A stretch of 64,000 nucleotides of DNA from Kalaharituber pfeilii (lineage: Eukaryota; Ascomycota; Pezizomycetes; Pezizales; Pezizaceae), in the NCBI GenBank assembly GCA_015179045.1, contig WHUZ01000023.1, positions 62,001-126,000 of the forward strand. Reading direction: 5' to 3'. The notes under the pieces are model-generated. The model made no database searches and was not told where the DNA came from. It saw only the letters and a list, made by a program, of their open reading frames with translations. The translations under genes and the position numbers were made by a program. Each line of letters starts with the position of its first letter. Positions within the stretch are counted from its first letter, which is position 1. Positions 33,843 to 45,206 of the stretch are shown here, piece by piece.

Positions 33843-36348
33843 ATGGCTTCTGAATTCATTGGCCTTGCTGTGCTTATCACCTTGAAAGCGCCCAACAATA
33901 CAAGGCTGCATGGAACGATCGTCAATATCTTAAACAAAGACCTTGTGCTTGCTAATGGTAAGTACCTCCTTCCAACTCCATAATTTCAACTGTACTTTCA
34001 GCAATGCACCTAACCTAGCTTGTCAAAAGTCACATTTCTCAACAATGGATACAAACTCGGAACCTATACTGTGCAAGGTCCAATGATTGAAAATTTGGAC
34101 GTTGTGCCGCCGAATTATACCCAAGAAGAGGAAGAAAACATACCACCTCCACAGCTTGCGAAGCCTGTGCCAACGGCTCCTCAAGTTGTTCAGCAGCAGC
34201 CCCTCCCTGCCTCTCAGTTTGTTGATCCTGCGATTTTATCATTCACTAGGGCACCTCCCCAGCGCCTGTTCAAGCTTCCCAACCGACAGCATATACGGCC
34301 CAAGCGGCAGGAATAGCTACAACCACACCAGTAGCGCCATTGCATGCCAACCATGAGACGTCTCACCAAAGTGGGAATGGAACTACTCTGAGGAGCCATC
34401 AGTCAGTTCCCGTTCTTCGCCAAACGACGGCAATAAGCTCAGCGATTCAGCAAAGTACATCAAATCCAGCAGTGCATGTCCAAAGTTCTACGACTTCAAC
34501 ATGCGGCACCAAAAGGTTTCCTACACAAAGAACACATCAATTAGAGGCACCATTCCAAGAGCTCTCTATTAAGGAAGCCGCTGAGTCTAGCGCGTTTGAC
34601 GAGACTGATGATGCATTGAGTGCACTTCCAGCCCAACAGCCAGCATATAGTGGGAAAAGAAGTCGAAGAGGTGGTAAAGGGAAAAGGCAAGAGCATTGCC
34701 AAGACTATCTTGGTATTGCAGGATCAAGAAGGACGGCAGGCAATGGCAATGCACTCATGAGGAATGGAAAGCATCAGAGGAGATCCTCGAGGCCGCATAC
34801 ATACCATAATGGGGACGAAGAAGGATGGGCTACGGAGGACATCAACGACATAAGGGATACTGAATTCGATTTTCAGGGTAATCTTGAACGATTTGATAAA
34901 AAGACTGTGTTCAGTCAAATAAGAGTATGGCGTTCCCCTGTTACAGGATGACAGTGGTACTAAAACTATAGATAGGCTGAAGATACTACACTAGATGAAG
35001 CACGTTTGGTTTCGTTTAATAGGCTCCCCCAACGCGTCGGAGCTAAAGACAAAGCTCCTGCCAGAAAGAATTATCGCAACACAGAGAATGTGCTTGGAAC
35101 ATATACTAATGGTCAGCCTCTAGAAGACCGTGATTCATGGAATTCGCCTACAGCAGCTCAAGACGACTCTACTGAGTCCGATGGATTTGGAAGAGGCAGG
35201 GAAGATGGAATCAACAGCGGCAGAAGCAGCCGGCGGGGAGTTTCAAGAAGTGTTCCTCGGAGGCCTGGCACAAAACAATCGACGAACCAAGGAGCATCAT
35301 CGAGTGGAGGTGTAGGGCCTAACCCAAATACTCAGGAGACGAAGGCTCGGGGGACCATAAGAATAGCTTTTGGTCATCGCTCGGGACATGGCATATCACC
35401 ACTAGACGTGGAACGAAATAAAATTTGTCCAATTGTCTCACCTCTACAGATGCTAGATGTGGAGCGCATCGCCGAGACAGAAATGGGGTTAGAGGAAATA
35501 TTAATGACAGAGAATGCAGCACGAGGAATAGCAAGTGTTGCCATTCAAGCATTTGGGACAAGACTCACCTCATCTAATCACAACCCATTGCCGGTAGTAC
35601 TAGTATTTGCTGGAAATAACAAATCTGGAGCCAGGGCAATTGCTGCTGGAAGACATCTTAAGAATCATCATGTCAGGGTCATGGTATGCGTGGTTGGCCT
35701 TGACAGAGAGGATGAACTTTTAGAAGTTTGTGTCTTATCTCTCCCTAATATGTTCTGCCTCTAACATTTCTCCAGAATGTCCGGCGGCAGCTCAATATGT
35801 TCCGTAACGCTGGTGGGCGTGTGGCTCGTCTGGAGGAACTCGCAAACAGCCTCAAAGCAATTGATGCTCCACCTGAACTCATCATTGACGGAATTCTTGG
35901 CATTCATATTTCATTTGAAGAACTCCGTACAGACGACCAAGCTACTGCATTTGAGCTCGTTAACTTTGCAAATAAGAGTTCTGCCTCAGTGCTCGCTATC
36001 GATGTTCCCAGTGGAATTGATGGACACACCGGAGAAATCGCCCAAATAGAAGATACGGGCAAGTTTCACATGCGGGCGAAGTGGGTAGTAGCATTGGGAG
36101 CTCCCAAGACTGGATTACTACAGGCACTGGATTCTGGTGTCGGTGCTGGATGGAAGCTGTTTGTAGCAGATATTGGTATTCCTAGTGCTGCTTGGAGAAA
36201 GTAGGTTTTGGAACCCATATGCGTTCCTCAAGAAGCAATGAAAGTGCTAATTGTGTAAAATTTATTTAGGTATGGAAGCAGAAGAAGACACGGAGTTGAA
36301 TTTGGCGCGGACTGGGTAGTACCGTTGGAGCACATTGTTGCACATTGA
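33843..36348 (+). CDS. edc3: Enhancer of mRNA decapping Edc3
   Basis: Exons 33843-33957, 34030-34924, 34976-35725, 35776-36200 and 36270-36348, about 754 residues. Edc3 is a P-body scaffold that activates Dcp1-Dcp2 decapping (known). Seen in order: an N-terminal LSm domain (FIGLAVLITLKAPNNTRLHG, VTFLNNGYKLGTYTVQG); a Pro/Gln-rich linker; the FDF motif EFDFQGNLERFDKKTVFSQI near residues 316-335, which in the family binds the Dhh1 helicase; a disordered stretch; and the C-terminal YjeF-N dimerisation domain (SPLQMLDVERIAETEMG, VVLVFAGNNKSGARAIAAGR, DVPSGIDGHTGE). In exon 2 the frame slips by one base at a C4 run (34257-34260): ILSFTRAPP is followed in the next frame by PAPVQASQPTAYTAQ. The exons total 2264 nt, one short. 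Family identity is certain; whether the slip is an error or a mutation is open. Confidence 0.93.
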
Positions 36349-39300
36349 TTACTAATATCTTTCCTTTCTTCCTTTTTCGTTTCCTCCTTTTTCTTTTCTT
36401 CCTTTTTCTTTTCTTAATCATTGTATTTTTATACCATCAGGGCTGAGATTCTTAATTCAGGGCGGTTGCATATACCATATCATTTCACGCCTTCACATGC
36501 GTCCTTAATACCCCCCTCCCTGGGCAAAGTGCCAACAGGAGAACGGGTGAAGGAGGTGGGACATGAATGAATACCCAAGAGCTTACATCCTTTCTGTTTT
36601 CGATGTTTTCAAGTTTATTTTACTTTTTGTTGCCCGGAATTGTACACTTAGGGTTGCGGGATCTGGGTTTCTCTTTTATTTAATTTTTTAGCGGGGTCTG
36701 GGTTTTTTTAATCTATTCTTGTTCAATTGAATTCGGTTTCAATACCGGGCTAAGGCTTTGGAAAATACAGGAAAGGCAAGGGAACGTGAAACTTGTACTT
36801 ATTGCGGCTTTACGACTGATTGCTTGCTAAGTTACTTGTATACTTACCTGCTTGTGTTTCGTTTCACATGTTTGGGCATGGGTTGGGTTGGGTTTGGCCT
36901 GAAGTTAGATTCGTTGAATCTGGGTTTGGAGGTTTTCTGTATTTTGCTAAACGATATCACGAGTTGAAATGGGCTGTGCTATGTACTTACGCAGAAGCAT
37001 ACATCCTCATGGACACACACTCACATGGACACACACACACAAACGGAAACCTCTTAGGAACCGTCACCTCCAACCCGTTTTCTTGTGCTAGGAGACGCAC
37101 AGTAAGTGCTGCCTAGGATCAAGCTTAGTTTCTAGTGGTTTTATCAGGTTGTCTTGTCGTACAACGCACAACATGATTGATGTCCATATTGTGCGTCACG
37201 TACGGTCTTTCGTAGTGTGGATCAGATGTTAGCTATATCTAGCCACACCTTCCCATACGCAATAAATGTGTTTTTGTGTTCACGGGAAGTCTACACATAT
37301 GCATACAGAACATTTATGTGCGCCTACAAGGTTTTGCTGTACTTCAGGGTTGTTCTCGTGTGCCCTCAGGTTTGTAAGGTTTCAGCTGTTTTAACGTCCC
37401 GGTTCCTCCTTCCCATAACCCACTTTCTTTTCCCCACGGCGGGTGGCGAGGGTGGCGGGGGATCTGGCGGTGAGCGTTTTCTTTTTTTTTTTTTTTTTTT
37501 TTCGCGTTCAAACCACAAAACGTGAACGGCTTTGCTTGTCCTGCCGGATGGTTTTTACTACGATGTCCCAGTCGTATTTAGATATGTAAAGCAGGAAAAG
37601 AATATAGCAGCCTATCAGGACAGGGGGTTGAAGATCGCTTCTTGGTTACGAAATGGGAAGGCGAATATAAAAAATGGTCAAAATAGAACGGGTATGATAC
37701 AAAACATCAGTTACATATGGCCTGACCTTCACCTGAGTTAGAGAGATGAAGGCACTAGGACACACTGAACCTGTGAGCTTTTTTTTTTTTTTTTTTTCAC
37801 AAGCAAAAGGAAAAAAGAAGAAAAAAAAAAAAAAAAAGGAAAAAAAGAAAAATCACCCCATACATATACATACAAAAGCTCGCATATATATGTGCTTGTA
37901 GTATATACCTACTTGGGGCATTTCGGAAGTCTCACCCTTTCTTTTCCAACTTCCTAAAGGTTACCAGATACAAAAAAAAAAAAAAAAAAGTAAAAAAAAA
38001 AAAGCAAACGCACCATATTTCCACCCCGCACCCCCCCACACACAAATCCCGCGCTCTCCCGCTGATCTCTCTTACCCCCCCGCATTGCAAGGTTATATAC
38101 AGTTTTTTTCGCACCCCTGAAAATGCAAGAAAACTTATGGTCCGATCCAACGCCTTATGTATATAAAATACAACATACTCAAGCCTTAGTATCGAGAAAA
38201 CCAAAAAGTTCTGATATCACATATGCTCCTCTATCTTTTTTTTTTTTCTCTTGAGGGACTTCGATTTCGCATATATCGCACATATATCCCGCTGGAGAAT
38301 CGAATTGAAAGGTATGTTTTTTTTGTTTTTTTTTTCCTAACAATTTGAGTGTGGGAGGTGCTCTCTTTGCTTTCTTTTTTAGTGCCCTTGGAGTAGAGTG
38401 CTCTACTTTCCCGGACCCCGACAGAATGCCCCCCATAACAATCCTGTCCTTGGTGTCACGGTTATGGACTGCGAACTGCGGGAGGGCAGGAAGGGTTTCA
38501 AATTTATCATTCATTTTGTTCTTGATCTTTTTCCCCCCATTATTATTTCTTTTTCAAATATATATCCTGAGTATATGCGTTAGAAGTTATGATACCCTAT
38601 ATAAACTTCGCTTTTGCTAGCAGCACAATAACAAGCAAAAAAACCAACCGAGCGGCAAAACGCAACCAAAACAGTAACAGAAAAACAAACGATTGCCTTA
38701 CTGACAAACACGGCCCGTGGGTTGCAACATAAAATCTTACTATCTATTCATTTTGGTACCTTAAGCATACGATGAGTTACTGTAAAATCTGACCTGCCGC
38801 CACACACAGCAAATCAAATGGGACATCTGTACGGGATACAAAGTGCCTTCAAATACAAGATACCATCTATGAAATCAATTTTCTCCTCTACAAATGCTTT
38901 CAAAAAGTCTATATAAAAATCTAACGGCACACAGGCAGGTACGCGTGACAGACAGATAGACAGGACCAGCAGGACAAATGTTCCGCCATTTCATATCTCA
39001 CAAACATAATCCCACGCGCACACATGCACAAACATTCAACAAGATAGAAATGGAAAAGACCGTTCTTTCCAACATGCAACACACAAGCAATGATCAAAGT
39101 ACATCGTTAAGGCTCACAGAAAAAAGGAAAGAAGGAAAAAGCGCATGACCCAACCATTTTAGGGAATCAAAAAAAGCAAGAGATATAAGAACTACAAATC
39201 AAAAAATGACGTCTATATTGCTTGCTTGCCAGCTATGCGAATGAACCCTACACAAAAAGGTGAAACTTCCCATGCGTTTGTCGACTCGGTATTTGACTTC

Positions 39301-39416
39301 AAAATATGTTATTATGCTATCTCCCGTAGTGTATACATCAAGCTAACCCTATGGATGTGGCGGAGATTCCTTTGTGCGTCTGGTGGGGTCGATTAGGTAT
39401 ACAGAACTCGAAATCC
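36349..39416. other. Tail-to-tail intergenic region rich in homopolymers
   Basis: About 3 kb between the 3' ends of edc3 and the NADH dehydrogenase gene. Contains pyrimidine-rich probable 3' UTR (36360-36420), T runs near 37480-37502 and 37779-37797, and A runs at 37820-37840 and 37971-38003. A 111-codon minus-strand frame at 38179-38514 is Lys-rich and crosses such runs; it is not supported as a gene. Confidence 0.5.
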
Positions 39417-41490
39417 TTATTCCCGTGAGACATCGCGGCCAAAGATCTTAACTTTGAGCCAGTCAAAGATAACAAGGATACGGTTGCGAGCTATCGAAAA
39501 AAATGGATCAGTTAGCTACTTAAGTACTCAAAAAGACTTCACATTATAGAATCGCGGGATGGAACTTACTGCTGAAACACATTGAAATATACGCTGACCT
39601 CCAAAATAAATAGGTTAACCCGCCACCTCCTGTTGCAAAGTTGCCGTTAAACCAAGTAATATCGGCGACAGCCCGGTCCATTCCAATATAAGCCAATGAG
39701 CCTTGATGCGAATACTGGAATGGGCTCAGTTGTTTGACTTTCCGGAGAGCCTTCGCCTTCTTGAGAATCTCCTTCTCTAATGTCTCGCGGTCTTCGGAAG
39801 TCCTAGTCTCACTCTGAAGTTCCTCGAGCTTCTTCAGGTCTGCTTCTATATCCTGGGTTGCAGCCATTGAATTGAGCAGCCTTGCAAGGAATGCACCTTG
39901 CTGTGAAGCAACCTGCGCAGTTGGGGCATATTTTGTGGCAGAGCAATCTCCAAGTGCCCAAACGCCATCTGTGCCATCAACAACAAGGTAGTCGTTTACG
40001 GCAAGCCCTCTTCTGGAACTAGCTTGCTGAGGGATTTGATTCATCAGATCACGGACAACAGGTCGAACAGCGTTCCCCGTAGCCCAGACAAGTGCACCAT
40101 AAGGGAGAATCTGTCGTTCCTTTGTCCCATCTGGCCTCGTCACCTCACATTCAACAGTTTTTTCATTAACCTTCTTGACCATTGTTTTTGTGCGAACCGA
40201 AATCTTCTCATCCTTGAAGGTACTTTCAGTGTACTCGATGAGAGTTTTGCTGAACATAGGAAGAACCTAGATTGCAATTAGCTCATTATTTAGGAAAAAT
40301 ATTATAATGAGATAAGAGCTTACGTTTGGAAGAGCTTCGACAAGTGTCACGTGGAATTTATCCGCAATATCAGGAATCCATTTTTTTAAATCCTCCTCAA
40401 AGAAGTCCTGAAGTTCGGCAGCAAACTCCACGCCTGTAGGCCCGCCTCCTACAACAATCTATTAGAGGAACTTAGCGGGATACGGTAGGTTTAGAGGGGA
40501 GAAAGAAAAAAAATTGAAAAATGAAAATAATTATAATGATAACAATAAAAATTAAAATAATAATTACGAACCATATGCAACAGACGCTCCTGTTCTTCTT
40601 CGGTTTGATCCTTGAACAGAGCAGTCTCAACGCAGTCCATGACTTTCTTTCGAATTTTGTGCGCGTCGGTAATTTCCTTTAGAAAGCATGCATACTCCTT
40701 CACTCCAGGAATACCTGTCTCAGGTTAGCATTCGATACAGAATTGAGTTATTTGGAGCAAAATACCAAAAGTGGCATTCTCGGCACCAACACCAATCACC
40801 AAATAGTCATAGGGTACTTCCACAATGTTGATGTCTCCTTTAACGTCAGAGAGATCTTGAAGTACGACTACACGCCGCTCATGGTCGATTTTCGTTGCTT
40901 CTGCTTCATAGTACTTCACAGCAGTCTTCTTTTGACGAATGATATACCGAAGTGGTTCCATAATACTTCTGTGTTCAATTGTCCCGGTTGGACAGCTCGG
41001 AAGGAGCGGTGTGAACAGGAAAAAATTCCTTGGAGACACGACGATAACATTGTAATTCGATGTGTCCAACTTCTTGAGAAGAGAGACGCTCCCCCATCCG
41101 CTTCCTAGTACCCTATCAGGAATTGACTTTCACGGGCCGTTCTATACAAGACTTACCGAGAATGACCAGTGTCTTTTTACTTGGGTCCGGCTCACTCTGT
41201 TCAGTTGGGTGTCTGCTTTCATAAACTGACCATCCAAGATACCCAAGACCACCAATGGTAGAGAGATAAGTTGCTCTCCATAGGTATCTCAGAAAGCTGC
41301 CTCGCTTCTTGGGTGGTTTAGGAGTCTCCTTCCCACTTATATAGGTACGGCGCTGAACACTCTGTAAAACGTTGCGCGATGCCTGAGATTGGGGAATGGT
41401 CAACCTTCGAGTTCCTATTCGAGCCAGATTGAGCCCCAATGCCGACACATGCCTCCGAGTCATAGGAAACCGCAAAGCAGAGGATGCCAT
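39417..41490 (-). CDS. nde1: External alternative NADH:ubiquinone oxidoreductase (NDH-2)
   Basis: Exons 41490-41157, 41104-40766, 40714-40572, 40458-40324, 40266-39570 and 39490-39417 give 573 residues. Type II NADH dehydrogenases on the mitochondrial inner membrane pass electrons from NADH to ubiquinone without pumping protons (known). Seen: an Arg-rich presequence ([20 protein letters not shown]), a hydrophobic stretch ([20 protein letters not shown]) as expected for the external, intermembrane-space-facing type, the FAD-binding [30 protein letters not shown], the NADH-binding [28 protein letters not shown], and the membrane-anchoring C-terminus [16 protein letters not shown]. No EF-hand calcium site is visible, unlike some fungal external enzymes. 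Which paralogue (nde1 or nde2) is inferred only. Confidence 0.93.
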
Positions 41491-43187
41491 TCCAGGCTAT
41501 CTGGTTCGTCGTCGATGTGTTCCCAACCACAAGATGTTGATACCTTCGTGCAGTCTTTGTTATTACTATCTTTCTTTTGATAGAGCAAATTAAAGTTAAT
41601 GAGTCAGCAGTAGATAGCGTAATCTAACCTATCATCTCAAAAGTAGGAAGGGGGGGGGGGGGGGAAAGAAAAATATAGGAAAAACAAACACTAAATCCCG
41701 CGATTCACTAGTAGCCACCTTCAGTCCCTTCGTGTTTTCAGAGAGATATATTGTAAAGTCTAGGAAGAAAAAGCAGGATGATTGGAATTTCTCTTCACAA
41801 CCTTAGCAGGTATCGTTTCTGACTGTGCCCGCGTATACATAAAGATAACGGACAGTAGTACTATCGGTAGTTGCCATTCTCTGACGTAACGTTGCTGAAT
41901 ATTAAAAAAAAAAAAAAAAAAAAAGTAAGAGAAAAAAAAAAAAAAAGAAAAAAAGTTGCACATAACTTAACAAGTGGAAAGGGGTGCAGAGCAGCCATGA
42001 ACGCATTGTGGCGACATGATTGGTTCCTATGATTTCGGTGGATCGTATTTCCAGAGCCCAATTTTAATAAGGGTGGACAGTAGAGACTAGGTTGTGATTC
42101 TGAATCGCAGCTCACGGTAAGACCTGGTGGAGCCAGAAAAGTGGAATTCGCTCCATTTCCATCTGCACAGTGCAGGATAAGCAATACAGTAGATAAGGGA
42201 ATATAACAATCTCCCGAAATCAATTCACTTCCACATTTTTTAATTCGGTCACCGAAAAATGAGCGAGTATCAGTCCGGTAGCAACCAGAACCAAGTTGCG
42301 GGTTGGAATCAAGAGCTGACCATGACCACGAGGAGGCATGTACACCCGAAGCAGTTTCATCAGATTGCCTTCGAAGAACATCGGTACCATAATGGGATTT
42401 GAACGTTTCTGAACCTTTGAGCGAGTGTGATGAGCTGGACAAAAGGAAGATTCACTACTTCCCTCGGAAGAAAACGGCATTTGTCGGCTGTAACTTTCTG
42501 ATGTCTCATCAGGCATTCCTTTGCCAAGCCCACAAGTGTCCATTTATCCGCACTTTATAGAGTCCGTGTACACAACATAGTGACGCAAGGTGAACATATT
42601 GAAGCGAAGGAATTGATCTTTGTCAGATGACAGCTTTCAATTTTATTTCCTGACCTCAAAGCCCGGCTCTATAACATCAATCGCCCCAAGCGCCGCATGC
42701 CATCTAGCCCAAATAAAAATATACGGGTTGTAGATTCCCAGTGCCAGTTTCATAACCATATTCCGGACAACAGCTAATGTACAAGTAATGCCCACAGACC
42801 CAAATTACAAGAACCAGGTAAAGCAATAGCTACAAAAGAAAAGTGAAGACTAAACAACATAGAAGAATAGAGAACATAGAGGTAACAAAAAGCGACATTC
42901 CCCAACTCCGAACCTAAATGCTATCTCTTTGATAGAATATAAAGCCTGAAAAAAGGTACACTTTTTCCCATGAGCATAAAGAATTTAGGCAAGACAAGAA
43001 AGAAACCAGAACAAAGCAGAAAAACTTATGACCACCCAACATGGATATATTTGAAAAAGGCATGAAAAAGGAGAAAAGGTATCGGACACCTAGCAAGACA
43101 AAAAGCTACTATGCAAAGGTAGTACTGCAAGGAAAAAAATGGAGCAAAATGTACAGTAAAATCACTAAAATGTGCCCATTACACAGC
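41491..43187. other. Intergenic, promoter of the NADH dehydrogenase
   Basis: It contains G15 (41650-41664), A runs (41904-41946) and, on the minus strand, an uncertain frame pair at 41861-42543 listed separately. No other gene is supported. Confidence 0.45.
41861..42543 (-). CDS. Uncertain hypothetical protein, frame broken
   Basis: An ATG at 42543 opens a frame (MDTCGLGKGMPDETSESYS, then SSEGSSESSF). After an A4/T4 run (42441-42444) another frame continues with a similar Ser-rich, polar character (SSSSHSLKGSETFKSHYGTD, then VLRRQSDETASGVHASSW). Joining the two needs one extra base, as at other homopolymers in this window. The 3' part becomes Cys/Leu/Pro-rich and runs into a poly-A tract, so the true end is unclear. 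I do not recognise it. It could be a short real gene, a 5' leader frame of the downstream gene, or chance. Confidence 0.25.
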
Positions 43188-45206
43188 TTAGCGATGATTA
43201 GATGATCCCCATACAATTTCGTTCGGCAGATATGGTAAAACACCATTTCTGTACTGATTTCTGACCTTCGCAAGAGGTTGATATTGTATCTGATCCAGAC
43301 TCATGGGAGGAGGGGCAGGGGCTTGGGGCTGAGGAATTAGTAAAGTTGAGACGCCTCGGACTGGACGATATGGAGAAGACCGATTGCCGAGGAAGTAAGA
43401 AGGTGAAAGATGTTGTGTTGGGTAGGCGGTGCTCGGGGAAGAAGTGTTGGAAGCATGCTGAATATAAGGCGACGAGGTTCTAGACTGTTGGCCAATAGAA
43501 GGAACAGATATATTGTGAGTGACCGATTGTGCCAAGCCCGATGTAGATGAGTGTGGAACATGTGCTTGATTGGGAAACACCATTGACATCGCCCGGCTTC
43601 CTGGTTCCGGAAGGGTGAGCCCAAAATTCATCGAGGGTATCGATGGAATGGTCAAGTTTGGCCCTGTCGATACCGATGAAGGTAGTGGGGGCGACTCCCT
43701 TTGCATAAGTCTCGTCTGAGTGGTGATTGGTGGAGGTAGTTGCACCGGGAATTGAGGGATCGAAACTGAGATGTTTGGCGCCATTGACCTTGTGACCCGC
43801 TTCGCCGGAGGCTCCATTACGAAGCTTCCAATTGCATCATACGAGCGTTTCCTACCAAGCGCTGAAAGATCAACAGGAGGCAGGGGACCAACTGGTGAGG
43901 ACCCCTCACAGGCGGAGTGAGATGTCTGTTGCTGGTATTGTGGAGTAGGCGTTCCAGCAAAGGCCGGTGATGTTGCCTGTGAATTGGGAGGGGAAGGCAG
44001 CGGCGCAGGGCTTATTGTACCAGAAGTCTTTGAAGATGTCTGAGAAGCTGCATACCAATAATGCCAAAACCGACAAAGCTTGCGATGCCACTCATTCCAT
44101 TGTGCATCTGATGTAAAGAGGTTGTATTTCATATTCTGAAGGAATTCTACCTCCATTATATGAATCTCCTGAACAGTAATACCGGATACCTCTGCCCATG
44201 TTTTGTTTGTATACGTATTGTCATCCAAAACTATACCAACTATTAGCAAAAACCCCACAATCGAGTTTGTTATCCAGACGCTTACATTTATTCCCCAGCA
44301 TCAAAGCTACAGTAATAAGTCTGAATTCACTCCCAGTTTTCCCTTTGACTGTCGGATTCAGTTTTTTGAGTCTGTAGACAAACAACAATGCCAAGAGGAC
44401 CACATTTTGCGAAACCTGTGTCGTTGAAAGTATGGTGGCCAGCCATTTGCGAAATCCCATAGAGGGCACGGCATCCGTTGCAAGTGGTGTTTGAACTGCA
44501 GGTAGTACAGGTGATTCTTCAATCCGGTGAAGGAGATAGGAAGACTCGAACCACAAAAAACATGTAATCTACCACACCATTAGTCTCTGTAAGAAAGCAA
44601 TGACAGGATATTAGCAAATATATTGGAACGAACCTGAGCAGCAAACTCGGGTAAACTGAGCTTCTGGCCGTTGATTGTTGGCGGTATAGTCATCCCAATA
44701 CTGTTTGTTAAACTAGTTTGCCGCTTGTGCGTTTGACTGGGTACTTTCAACTGTGCCTGGGACTGGGAAGTGGTTCGTGTAGTACCAGTAGCAAGAGGGT
44801 AATCGGTGCTATGAATTGAGGATTTTCTCGGCGCCGGGCTGTCGAACATTTTATGTGGTTGATAGAGCGGTTGTGAAGGCCGAAAGGTGTCCAGCATCTT
44901 TGGGACATTCGACTGGGTGAGAACGGGAGGCTGGAATTGGGTGAACAGAGGCCCACACATTTGAGACTGCATTGAACTGTTCTCGTGTCTTCGCTCCGGA
45001 GGTGGTGTATGAAGTCCAGAGTCAGAGGCGGGCTTATTGTAGAGGGTATCGAACGGCCTGTCAATGTTGGTAAGACGGGAAGTTTGACAGCTTGACTTCG
45101 CACTCGTGGATCCAGTCGATGAGGAGCCGTGATACACCTCCCGTAAGCCAAACCTTGGAGAGATCGAATGCATAGGACGGGCAACGGCAAGGGCCACCAT
45201 GGGCAT
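43188..45206 (-). CDS. Clg1-like cyclin (Pho85-type)
   Basis: Exons 45206-44634, 44568-44286 and 44230-43188 give 632 residues. Inference: a regulatory partner of a Pho85-type cyclin-dependent kinase, which in yeast links nutrient state to growth and autophagy. Seen: a Ser/Thr/Pro-rich N-terminus; the cyclin box from about residue 192 (CFLWFESSYLLHRIEESP, FRKWLATILSTTQVSQNVVL, LALLFVYRLKKLNP, EFRLITVALMLGNKFLDDNT, EVSGITVQEIHIMEVEFLQN, KYNLFTSDAQWNEWHRKL); then about 300 residues of Pro/Ser/Gln-rich probable disorder with a basic patch (EPPAKRVTRS) that may be a nuclear signal. The FLDDNTYTNKTW motif is restored exactly by splicing across the second intron. The ATG at 45206 is the first in frame; upstream codons 45207-45317 are open but start with TTG. 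Confidence 0.9.

Noticed and set aside
38179..38514. 111-codon minus-strand frame
   Set aside because: Lys-rich and runs through poly-A/T tracts in a 3' UTR-like region; no similarity recognised.
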